A DNA stretch of 64,000 bases from Coix lacryma-jobi var. lacryma-jobi. Lineage: Eukaryota; Streptophyta; Magnoliopsida; Poales; Poaceae. The notes under the pieces are model-generated. The model was not told where the DNA came from. It worked only from the letters and a program-made list of their open reading frames with translations, and did no database searches. Of this stretch, positions 33,118 to 42,705 are shown one piece after another; the first letter of the stretch is position 1; the number at the start of each line of letters is the position of its first letter. The stretch spans positions 9,952,127 through 10,016,126 of the forward strand of contig CM019822.1 in the NCBI GenBank assembly GCA_009763385.1, in the 5' to 3' direction. A program made the position numbers and the translations under genes.

Positions 33118-35262
33118 TGAAAGGACCTAATGTGTCGCCTAGAGGGGGGTGAATAGGCGTTTCTGAAAATTTACAACTTATAATGCGGAAGCAATTAGTA
33201 AGTGAGTTTCCAATTACTTGGAAACTCTCAATCGAAGTGAAACAACCCCTCAAGAGACAAACACAAAGTATATGACAAGTATTTAAGACACCTAGAAGCT
33301 AACACCCTGCACCACAAAGATTAGCTCACTCAATAAACAAGTTGGGCACAGTCAGAGAATACCGGACATGTTCGGTATTAATACCGGACTTGTCCGGTAT
33401 GCACGTGTTGTGCTGAACTGCTCCTTTTCTTCTCCAATTTCTCACACAACCTGCAAGCAATGTGTATGATGTATATATGATGCTGATTCCCTGCAAGAGA
33501 ACTAGCACAACGAAGAATAATAAATAACCAAATGTAATGCGCAAGAGGATGACATGGTATTTGTTTTACCGAAGTTCGGCACCCCCTCGGGTCCTACTCT
33601 CCGTTGAGCCGGCTGCGAGCTACCACAAAGGTGGGCTCTAGAGGACACCACAGGTCACTCTAGCCGCGGTCTATTTCACCCGCAATGCTCCTTCCACTAG
33701 TTGATCTCTTTTGAGGAGAGATCGAACCTTTACAAACTTTTCGAGGCACTTCACAAATCTCTTGGGTGTTCAACGGCGACGCCTAACCGTCTAGGACCAT
33801 AGAGTCCAAGAGTAACGAATGCGCACAACAAGATCGACGATTTGCACAAGTGCTCAAGAGGTGGCTTGCTCTCTAATTTTGAATCTCTCTCAACCCACAA
33901 ATGGATTTGGCAATTAGAGGACAATCACTCGCTAAGAGAGGGTTGGAAAGTGTTTTGAAAGGCTTAGAATGAGTATGGGAACCAATAGAATCAGCAGCCT
34001 CCAAGGGTGGAGGCTTGGGGGTATTTATAAGCCCACATTCGAAACTAACCGTTTTCTAGCCGTTGGCTGAGTCAGCTCATACCGGACATACCGGACATGT
34101 CCGGTATGACTTTGCTACGTGAGAAGCACACTGAATAGACCAACTTTCAAACTTCCCAAAAGAGCCCGGTAGTACCAACCACCAGGTCGGTAGTACCGCC
34201 AGTTAAGAGAGGGTTTCGCAACCTCTCTGTGTTGGGCCACATTTGGCCTACCGGTAGTACCGGTCGGTAGTACCGACCCAAGGGGCGGTAGTACCGTCCG
34301 TACACAAAGACACTGTCAGCCAGAAATCCGCAAATACCGGACATGTCCGGTATGGACTCCATGCGCCAGGACTAACCACAGGACCAAGGGAAGGCTGAAC
34401 CGCTATAGGTTCATACCGGACATGTCTGGTATGCATGTCCGGTATGGACTTCCTTCACCAGGTTCACCGCCAGGCCAGAAGGATGGCCGCACTGCTGTGG
34501 GCTCATACCGGACATGTCCGGTATGCATACCAGACACAGACAGTGCAGCAACATGCTGAAAGTTAGTTCTAGCTCTCTCATGTCTCACCTAGGTTGGTTT
34601 GAGCACTTATGAAGAATCATCTACTATATGTTGCATCCCTCTTAATAGTACGGCTTTCCTATTTACTCAAGATAAATTGAAAAACAAGATTTAAACCTCT
34701 TGAGTTGATCTCCATTTGAACCAAAGCCGCTTCTCTTCATTTTCTATATTGAGAAGAATGGTTGACATGTTTAGAAGTAGATATCCCTTTGAGCATAGCC
34801 ATCTTGAGCATGTGACTTGACTCCATGCAAGTGATATAATGGTGTTCCAAATGTGTCAAGTCACTTCAGTCAATATTGTTGCTAGGAATGTTGATTCTCC
34901 ACTAGATGCGATCTTCAAGCTTGATTGATCCTTCGACTAAATGCAAGTACTTTCTTCTTCACTCTAGCTAGGTTCTTCGGCCGCCAAGCCGTCGCTTGCC
35001 CTTCACCCTTGCTTAGTACCTCGAAGACTCTTTCCTTGCTATCTTCACCATCTCAAGCCATTCAACCATACTTCGTTTTGAATCCTTCCTTAGCAATCAT
35101 ATATGAACCATGATTATCCCACAATACGATAGCCCTTTACATCAATATCATTCCCATTGTTGTCATGTGCTTGTGATGTGATTTTCATGCAACAATTCAT
35201 CATTTGAGCTTTGCATTTCATTCCAAGTATATTGTCCAGATGATAGCCTTTTCATCAATATT
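33118..35262 (-). repeat. 3' LTR of gag-only element, incomplete at the U3 start
   Basis: Collinear with the right LTR from TGAAAGGACCTAATGTGTCG until about 35262, where similarity stops. The last part of the right LTR (about 40035-40224) has no counterpart here, so the beginning of U3 was deleted or replaced. It holds many copies of the palindrome ATACCGGACATGTCCGGTAT and of CGGTAGTACCG. Confidence 0.8.
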
Positions 35263-35821
35263 GATCAAATGTGCAGGTCTTTAGTTAGAGCATAGGACTA
35301 GTTCACAAGGATTTAGAAATCCTTCAGAAATCAGGACGCTGTGCTTTTCCTGGCCATACCGGACAAGTCCGGTAGGCATACCGGACAAGTCCGGTATGAA
35401 AAGACTTCGTCCAAATCTTCGTACTGAGTCACTGGTTTTGTGAGAGTGAATATCCCATACCGGACAAGTCCGGTATTTGCAAATCAGAACCAGAAAACAA
35501 CCACTCCTGAGATTTCCTTTTGGCTCTAGTTTATTTTGCTTTCCTGCACTCCATCAAAGATAATGCTCTACTAGAGAGCCATTAAGAGCATCGAATGGCA
35601 AATATCATAAGGATAAATTAAATTCATTTAATTACTAAGCTTTAGGCACTTATCATCAATGGTGTAGATGAGTAAAAGTGAAATCAACATCACATAAACT
35701 TCGGGTCAACCCTATAGGATAATATTAACAACATAGGTTGATAGTTTGAGTTGAGATGTCATTTTGCTTGCTCAAACACCCCGAAAACCTTCATCTCACT
35801 ATTGGTGCCTACATCAACATC
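35263..35821. other. Non-coding part of gag-only element between gag stop and 3' LTR
   Basis: Contains three further palindrome copies with AAG in the centre (ATACCGGACAAGTCCGGTAT types at about 35356, 35379 and 35457). No polypurine tract next to a TG border could be found, in line with a deletion at the start of the 3' LTR. Confidence 0.55.
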
Positions 35822-37429
35822 CTAAGCACATTTTGATACCCAACTCTTGTTGGGTCCTTCAAAGTTAGTTAACAAGTGCTTAGGCACCCAAGTGGCCTTA
35901 GAGCTAGTATGTGGTGAACACATCACCTTACTAGTGCTAAGTCCCTTTGTGACCTTCCTAAGCACCTTATCATGTGCAAATGTGTTCGGCTTAGGAAACA
36001 TACCATTTGGGCAATCATAGCTTAGATGCCCCTTTCTCCTACAAGCATAGCAAATGCGCCCATTGTTTGCTTTATGCTTATCTTGTTTGTTGGGACATGC
36101 ATCAATAATGTGTCCCGGCTCGTTGCATGCATAGCATCTTCTTGTTGAAACTTGAGCCTTCTTTCTTGCCTCTTTGTATGTGAGGCAACTCTTGGTGAGG
36201 TGACCCAACTTGTTGCATTTGAGGCAAGGACTTGGCCCATCATTCTTCAAATGCTTGGCCAATTTGATTGATGCCTTTTGTTCGGCCGCTTCACATTTGT
36301 CGGCCCAAGTCTTGTGTGGACACCTAGCCCACTCATGTCCATACAATCTGCAACCAAAGCATAATCTCTTCTTTTGTTTCTTGCCCTTGGTTGCTTTCTC
36401 ATGACTCGAGGTATGACTAGATTGTTGGACTTTGGAGGAAGCAAGGTTTGAACCGTCCTCAAGCTTCTTCACCATGACAACACGGTTATCTTGAGAAGGT
36501 TGTGCTTTCTCCTCATCCTTCATACTAATCACATCCTTCTTTAGATTTCCCACTTCTTCGATGAGCCTAGCATTTTGTTTAAGAGTTTGCTCAATCGAAG
36601 ATTGGCTTGCTTGAGAGGCACACTCATTAGCACAAATAACATTTAATTGAGATGGTGCACTAGTGAGTGTAGTAGTGTGAGGTTGTGAAGATTTTACCAT
36701 GGCAATAACAACCTCATGTGCAATCTCAAGCATGGCATTTGATTCCACAAGCTTCTCATGTGAGCACTTGAGATGGGTGAAGTTCTCTTGTAGGAACTTG
36801 TGCTCATATGAGAGGTCACTCATTTTTGCCTTAAGCATGTAATTCTCCTTCTCTAGCCTTTCCACATTAGAGAGAGAGTTAGTAGCTAAAGCATGCTCAA
36901 TTGACAACTTTTCATACCTTTCTTCTAATGCCTTTAACTCTTCTAATTTGGAGATGAGGAACTCTTCTTGATTTTGAAGGGATTGCTCTTGTTCCTCCAC
37001 CTCCTTTTCTAGCTCATCATTTTTCTTCAACAAGTTGACGAACAAGAGCTTGTCTTCATACTTGAGATAATCAAGAGATTCATCATCTTCATCATCCTCA
37101 TTGCTCTCTACTTGATTACCTCTTGATGCCTTCTCCTTGATCTCACCAAGAATCTTTTCTTGATCTTTCTTGGTTGCTTTCTTCTTGTTCTTCTTGGCCA
37201 TGAGACACAAGTGATGAGTATCATAAGCTACTGAGGTTGACTCATCACTTGGTCGCCACCGAGCATGTGAGCCGTTGCTGTCTGCTGCTAGCTCCCTGTC
37301 TGCTGCGCTGATACCGGACATGTCTGGGGTATGGACAGACAGGGTCCAGAGCAGCAGCAGCCAACACCTCTCGATCCGGCTCGTCTTCCTTGAGGCTTCC
37401 TGAGGCTTCCTCACATGATGATGACTCAA
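35822..37429 (-). CDS. Gag C-terminal part: coiled coil plus four CCHC zinc knuckles
   Basis: The conserved part probably begins at the Met at 37201 (MAKKNKKKATKKDQEK); the region upstream in this frame looks non-conserved. A long Glu/Lys/Leu-rich coiled coil (about 37070-36780) is followed by four CX2CX4HX4C knuckles: CFGCRLYGHEWARC, CLKCNKLGHLTKSC, CYACNEPGHIIDAC, CYACRRKGHLSYDC (between about 36360 and 36015). Such knuckles bind the element's RNA during packaging. It overlaps the preceding Gag frame (37814-37245) in another frame, so the two parts may have been one frame before a shift near 37200-37400. No pol genes follow. Confidence 0.8.
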   Translation of the reverse strand: MSHHHVRKPQEASRKTSRIERCWLLLLWTLSVHTPDMSGISAADRELAADSNGSHARWRPSDESTSVAYDTHHLCLMAKKNKKKATKKDQEKILGEIKEKASRGNQVESNEDDEDDESLDYLKYEDKLLFVNLLKKNDELEKEVEEQEQSLQNQEEFLISKLEELKALEERYEKLSIEHALATNSLSNVERLEKENYMLKAKMSDLSYEHKFLQENFTHLKCSHEKLVESNAMLEIAHEVVIAMVKSSQPHTTTLTSAPSQLNVICANECASQASQSSIEQTLKQNARLIEEVGNLKKDVISMKDEEKAQPSQDNRVVMVKKLEDGSNLASSKVQQSSHTSSHEKATKGKKQKKRLCFGCRLYGHEWARCPHKTWADKCEAAEQKASIKLAKHLKNDGPSPCLKCNKLGHLTKSCLTYKEARKKAQVSTRRCYACNEPGHIIDACPNKQDKHKANNGRICYACRRKGHLSYDCPNGMFPKPNTFAHDKVLRKVTKGLSTSKVMCSPHTSSKATWVPKHLLTNFEGPNKSWVSKCA

Positions 37430-37814
37430 TGGACTTCATTTCCATTGAATCACAATCATATGCTTCATCACATTTGGACTTCCCATACAAATGGGCAAGT
37501 CTAGTCCAAATGACATGAGCACTCTCCGGTGGAGAATCTCCATTGTAAATAGCCTCCTTAAGAACCTCTGCACTCAATGAGTTCAACATGATCAAACACG
37601 CATGAGCATTGAGTTGCACACATATCTCTTCCTCTTTTGTCAAGTTCTTATAGTTGCTCCAATCAACTATAGAAAGAGAAATGCTCGCATCCACAATATG
37701 CTCAATAATGGGGCTAATAGCCCGAAATGCATTGAGTACATAAGATGACCAAGATAGAAACTTAGAACCATCATTTTGGAGAAGCACCACATTTGTCTCC
37801 AAAGGCGAATCCAT
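37245..37814 (-). CDS. Gag N-terminal part (UBN2-like) of gag-only element
   Basis: Starts at ATG 37814, about 40 bp after the primer site. Residues 1-110 resemble the Gag/UBN2 fold of Copia elements (FLSWSSYVLNAFRAISP, LNAHACLIMLNSLSAEV, HVIWTRLAHLYG). From about codon 150 the frame loses resemblance. It runs through the stretch that holds a palindrome copy (about 37311-37330) and ends at 37245. The zinc-knuckle half lies in another frame downstream. Confidence 0.75.
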   Translation of the reverse strand: MDSPLETNVVLLQNDGSKFLSWSSYVLNAFRAISPIIEHIVDASISLSIVDWSNYKNLTKEEEICVQLNAHACLIMLNSLSAEVLKEAIYNGDSPPESAHVIWTRLAHLYGKSKCDEAYDCDSMEMKSIESSSCEEASGSLKEDEPDREVLAAAALDPVCPYPRHVRYQRSRQGASSRQQRLTCSVATK

Positions 37815-37852
37815 CGGTTCTCACAAGCGGTGAAGCTCAAACGTGAGTCCAA

Positions 37853-37864
37853 GCTCCGATACCA
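37853..37864 (-). other. Primer-binding site of gag-only element
   Basis: On the minus strand it reads TGGTATCGGAGC, one base off the plant tRNA-iMet primer site. It lies two bases from the LTR border at 37867. Confidence 0.85.
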
Positions 37865-37866
37865 AT

Positions 37867-40224
37867 TGAAAGGACCTAATGTGTCGCCTAGAGGGGGGTG
37901 AATAGGCGTTTCTGAAAATTTACAACTTATAATGCGGAAGCAATTAGTAAGTGAGTTTCCAATTACTTGGAAACTCTCAATCGGAGTGAAACAACCCCTC
38001 AAGAGACAAACACAAAGTATATGACAAGTATTTAAGACACCAATAAGCTAACACCCTGCACCACAAAGATTAGCTCACTCAATAAACAAGTTGGGCACAG
38101 TCAGAGAATACCGGACATGTCCGGTATCAATACCGGACTTGTACGGTATGCACGTGTTGTGCTGAACTGCTCCTTTTCTTCTCCAATTTCTCACACAACC
38201 TGCAAGCAATGTGTATGATGTATATATGATGCTGATTCCCTGCAAGAGAACTAGCACAACGAAGAATAATAAATAACCAAATGTAATGCGCAAGAGGATG
38301 ACATGGTATTTGTTTTACCGAAGTTCGGCACCCCCTCGGGTCCTACTCTCCGTTGAGCCGGCTGCGAGCTACCACAAAGGTGGGCTCTAGAGGACACCAC
38401 AGGTCACTCTAGCCGCGGTCTATTTCACCTGCAATGCTCCTTCCACTAGTTGATCTCTTTTGAGGAGAGATCGAACCTTTACAAACTTTCCGAAGCACTT
38501 CACAAATCTCTTGGGTGCTCAACGGCGACGCCTAACCGTCTAGGACCATAGAGTCCAAGAGTAACGAATGCGCACAACAAGATCGACGATTTGCACAAGT
38601 GCTCAAGAGGTGGCTTGCTCTCTAATTTTGAATCTCTCTCAACCCACAAATGGATTTGGCAATTAGAGGACAATCACTCACTAAGAGAGGGTTGGAAAGT
38701 GTTTTGAAAGGCTTAGAATGAGTATGGGAACCAGTAGAATGAGCAGCCTCCAAGGGTGGAGGCTTGGGAGTATTTATAAGCCCACATTCGAAACTAGCCA
38801 TTTTCTAGCCGTTGGCTGAGTCAGCTCATACCGGATACCAGACATGTCCGGTATGACTTTGCTACGTGAGAAGCACACTGAACAGACCAACTTTCAAACT
38901 TCCCAAAAGAGCCTGGTAGTACCGACCATCAGGTCGGTAGTACCGCCAGTTAAGAGAGGGTTTCGCAACCTCTCTGTGTTGGGCCAAATTTGGCCTACCG
39001 GTAGTACCGCTATAAAGCCGGTAGTACCGGTCGGTAGTACCGACCCAAGGGGCGGTAGTACCGCCCGTACACAAAGACACTGTCAGTCAGAAATCCGCAA
39101 ATACCGGACATGTCCGGTATGCATACCGGACATGTCCGGTATGGACTCCATGCGCCAGGACTAACCACAGGACCAAGGGAAGGCTGAACCGCTATAGGTT
39201 CATTCCGGACATGTCCGGTATGCATGTCCGGTATGGACTTCCTTCACCAGGTTCATCGCCAGGCCAGAAGGATGGCCGCACTGCTGTGGGCTCATACCCG
39301 GTATGGACAGACAGTGTAGCAGGATGCTGAAAGTTAGTTCTAGCTCTCTCATGTCTCACCTAGGTTGGTTTGAGCACTTATGAAGAATCATCTAGTATAT
39401 GTTGCATCCCTCTTAATAGTACGACTTTCCTATTTACTCAAGATAAATTGAAAAACAAGATTTAAACCTCTTGAGTTGATCTCCATTTGAACCAAAGCCG
39501 CTTCTCTTCATTTTCTATATTGAGAGGAATGGTTGACATGTTTAGAAGTAGATATCTCTTTGAGCATAGCCATCTTGAGCATGTGACTTGACTCCATGCA
39601 AGTGATATAATGGTGTTCCAAATGTGTCAAGTCACTTCAGTCAATATTGTTGCTAGGAATGTTGATTCTCCATTAGATGCGATCTTCAAGCTTGATTGAT
39701 CCTTCGACTAAATGCAAGTACTTTCTTCTTCACTCTAGCTAGGTTCTTCGGCCGCCAAGCCGTCGCTTGCCCTTCACCCTTGCTTAGTATCTCAAAGACT
39801 CTTTCCTTGCTATCTTCACCATCTCAAGCCATTCAACCATACTTCGTTTTGAATCCTTCCTTAGCAATCATATATGAACCATGATTATCCCACAATACGA
39901 TAGTCCTTTACATCAATATCATTCCCATTGTTGTCATGTGCTTGTGATATGATTTTCATGCAACAATTCATCTTTTGAGCTTTGCATTTCATTCCAAGTA
40001 TATTGTCCAGATGATAGCCTTTTCATCAATATCAATCTCATTGTTGCCTTGTGCTTGTGACATGAACTTCATACAACAATCCATCATTTTGGCTTTGCAT
40101 TTCATTTTAAGTACATAGTGAGATAATCCCTTCCCTGTGTCATACTTAGCGAACATATTAGATCTTTAATCAACATTGTCATCAAATCATCCAAAATCAC
40201 ACTTAAGTGCAACATGCACTTTCA
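37867..40224 (-). repeat. 5' LTR of gag-only element (2,358 bp)
   Basis: TGAAAGG...CTTTCA ends, next to the primer site. Near its right side it holds an approximate ~120-bp internal duplication (CATCAATATCATTCCCATTG at about 39912 versus CATCAATATCAATCTCATTG at about 40025). It contains palindrome copies at 38107, 39101 and 39123, among others. Confidence 0.88.
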
Positions 40225-40520
40225 CGGGGTTTAGGGGTTCAGGGTTTTAGGGTTTAGGGTTTTGGGGTTTAGGGTTTCAGGGTTTAGGGGTTAGGGGTTT
40301 CGGGGTTTAGGGGTTCGGGGTTTCGGGGTTTAGGGGTTTGAGCGTTTAGGGGTTTAGGTTTGAGGGTTTAGGGTGAGGGTTTCAGGTTTTAGGGTTTCGA
40401 GTTTTAGGTGACATGTAATCGCCAACATTAAAAATAACATATATTCGTAAAGAGGCAATTCCAACATTAGGGTTTCGAGTTTTAGGTGACATGTAATCGC
40501 CAACATTAGGGTTTCGAGTT
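40225..40520. repeat. Telomere-like degenerate TTTAGGG tract, right part
   Basis: About 170 bp of GGGTTTAGGGGTTC-type repeats (40226-40400), then sparser copies (TTAGGGTTTCGAGTTTTAGG at three places to about 40520). Continuation of 33042-33117 across the gag-only insertion. Confidence 0.85.
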
Positions 40521-40914
40521 TTAGGACATGAAGAAGCATATCTGTCAAAATATTTCTAAGTGTAAATACATGTTTAAACATATCCAAGTGATTTTCTATG
40601 GCATTCCAACATGACACATGATTTTCTATGAACACATATTTCTAAGAGTAATAAATACATGTTTAAACATATCCTTGTCACGTGATTTACACACCGTGGA
40701 CGAGAACGACGACGGCGGACAGCAGCGAGGATGACGACGGTGCGGATGACAGTGGACGGCGGCGAGGTCGGTGGAGCGTTCACCAGGACTACAGGTCGAC
40801 GCGGCCTGTCACTTTTTATCTACATGTGTAAACATATATTTGTTAGGTTAAAAAAACATATATATGATTTTCCTTTTTCTATAAATATATCTATTCATAT
40901 TTATTATCTGTATA

Positions 40915-41061
40915 CTCCCTCTGTATCCTATTTAGAAGTCATTTTGGAAAATATATATACACCACTTTACAACAAATATTTTTAAAGAAACAAATGGTCA
41001 AAGTTATGCTATGAAGACCGTATCGCTGTCCTAAACGACTTCTATTTGCGATACGGAGTAG
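40915..41061. mobile_element. Stowaway MITE (147 bp)
   Basis: The left end starts CTCCCTCTGTATCC after TA. The right end GATACGGAGTAG precedes TA and matches its reverse complement imperfectly. The internal words (GTCAAAGTTATGCT, GAAGACCGTATCGCTGT) recur in the Stowaway copies at 11899 and 48051. Confidence 0.8.
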
Positions 41062-41867
41062 TATATCTATTTCTATAAAAAAAAGAAATGAAAAATTTAA
41101 TAGAAAATAATATATATAGAAAAAGGAAAATTGATATATATATAGATAATAAATATATATATATATATATGTGTGTAGAAAAAGAAATGAATATAAATAG
41201 ATATATATATATTTATAGACAATGAATATGATCATATTCATTATCTATAAATATATATGTATTTATATTCATTTTATATATATCACTTTCTTTTTCTAAA
41301 TATATATATTTATTTTCTATATATATATTAATTTTCTTTTTTTATATATATTATTTTCTATTTAACTTTTCATTTCTTTTTTTTACACTCACTCTCACAC
41401 TGCACACAAACCACGCACACACACCACGCACACACTGCACACACACGCACACACGCACGCCACGCACATCTGCTCGACGGCGGCGGAGGACGAGCTCGAC
41501 GATGGCGCGGAGGTGCTCGATGGCGGTGAGGAGGCTCGACGACGGCAGCAAGGACGAGTACGGCCGCCGGCGCGGACACACGACGGCGAGGAGGACGAGC
41601 TCGACGACGGCGCGGAGGTGCTCGACGGCTGCGAGGACGACGCCGTACGGGCGCGGAGGGCAGAGGGAGGCCGGCCGAGGGCGCAGCGCGGACGACGGCG
41701 ATGGAGGCCGAGGGCGGCGCGGAGCTCGACGGCGAGGACGCGGCGGACGCGAGGGAGCGGCAAGGACGACGACGATGGAGGCCGAAGGCGGTGCAGACAG
41801 AGGCGGCGGTGCAACTGCGTCGATCTGGGGAAGATTGGAGGGCACTGTGCCCTATATACCCGGGAGC
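41062..41867. other. Low-complexity stretch inside the CACTA element
   Basis: 41062-41390 is TA-rich with TATATA runs. 41391-41460 is a CACACGCA-rich stretch. 41465-41840 is built of CGACGG/GAGGACG-type GC-rich triplet repeats, which create long but uninformative frames on both strands. I see no gene. Confidence 0.6.
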
Positions 41868-42035
41868 CCCTTTAGTCCCGGGCCGTATTACGCACCGGGA
41901 CTAAAGACCCTTTAGTCCCGGTGCGTCATACGCCCCGGGACTAAAGGGTTGGACCTTTAGTCCCGGGCGGGCTTACGCACCGGGACTAAAGGGGTCTTTA
42001 GTCCTGGTGCGTAAGACGACCCCGGACTAAATGGT
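41868..42035. repeat. Internal copy of CACTA subterminal repeat array
   Basis: At least eight CTTTAGTCCCGG / CCGGGACTAAAG units are packed into about 170 bp, 5.5 kb from the right end. The lead-in (TATATACCCGGGAGCCCCTTTAGTCCCGG-like, with a break) resembles the right-end array (TATAAACCGGGGAGCTTTAG at 47281). Confidence 0.8.
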
Positions 42036-42705
42036 CATTTCTCGCCACCGTTTTGGGTTTTCAGTATTTTGGGTTTTGTATTGAGTTTTCACTATATAAA
42101 TATGTTGTTATTCTTGTTAATTGCATAGTAAATTGAACAGTAGGCATAAAATTACTTTAAAATAACAGTTATATTTCCTTTGACCTTATTGTATAGTAGA
42201 AAATTTTGTCGCATAAATTCTTTTCTTTTTTTATAATAACGAATATAAATGTAAATAACCATTCATATTTTGTTAATGTAAAAATATAATGTTCAATTTA
42301 AATTTAAAAAATTGTTGGCTTTCAATAAAAAAATTATTTTCACATCATTTGGACGTTAATCTTTTGATTATAACCTAAAAAATCATTGCCCAATTTCATT
42401 CTACGCGACAGATGGAGTAGTTTTAGATTTTTAAATTTAGTTTTCTTTTTAAATATATCTTAAATCTTTCTAATTTAACAGAAAATTAAATATTTGATAT
42501 ACTTGCTTTTAAAAATTAGTATGAGATTCTTTTTGCTTTAGTTTACAAAAGAAAATGTTAAATTTTAGTATCTTCTTATATGTATTTTGTTGTTTCACAT
42601 CTAGAGGAGCACATAATCAATGATCACTACTAAATATATATAAATCTATTATTAAATAAATGGAGTCTTAATTAATTAATTATTACATAATATCTTTACA
42701 ACCCA
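42036..42705. other. AT-rich spacer downstream of TNP2
   Basis: Strongly AT-rich with no gene. It is probably the 3' region of the TNP2 unit, whose stop is at 42706. Confidence 0.55.

Larger units (their letters stand above)
33118..40224 (-). mobile_element. Gag-only (non-autonomous) LTR retrotransposon
   Basis: LTRs at 33118-about 35262 and 37867-40224 flank a short internal region that codes only for Gag-like proteins. Outer ends are TGAAAGG... and ...CTTTCA. CGGGG flanks both sides (33113-33117 and 40225-40229), a 5-bp target duplication. The tRNA-iMet-type primer site is at 37853-37864, so the element reads on the minus strand. No protease, RT or integrase is present; it must have depended on an autonomous, probably Copia-type, partner. 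Many substitutions separate the LTRs, so it is older than the Gypsy insertion. Confidence 0.88.

Noticed and set aside
33359..34524. Regular palindromic repeats considered as a CRISPR-like array
   Set aside because: Spacing is irregular, units vary in the centre, the host is a plant, and the repeats lie in LTRs.
40225..40520. TTTAGGG-type repeats considered as a chromosome end
   Set aside because: The tract is degenerate, short, and continues into CACTA sequence on both sides.
41351..41845. Proline/arginine-rich frame of 164 codons
   Set aside because: Built from GC-rich triplet repeats and CACACG runs; long frames exist on both strands; no domain.
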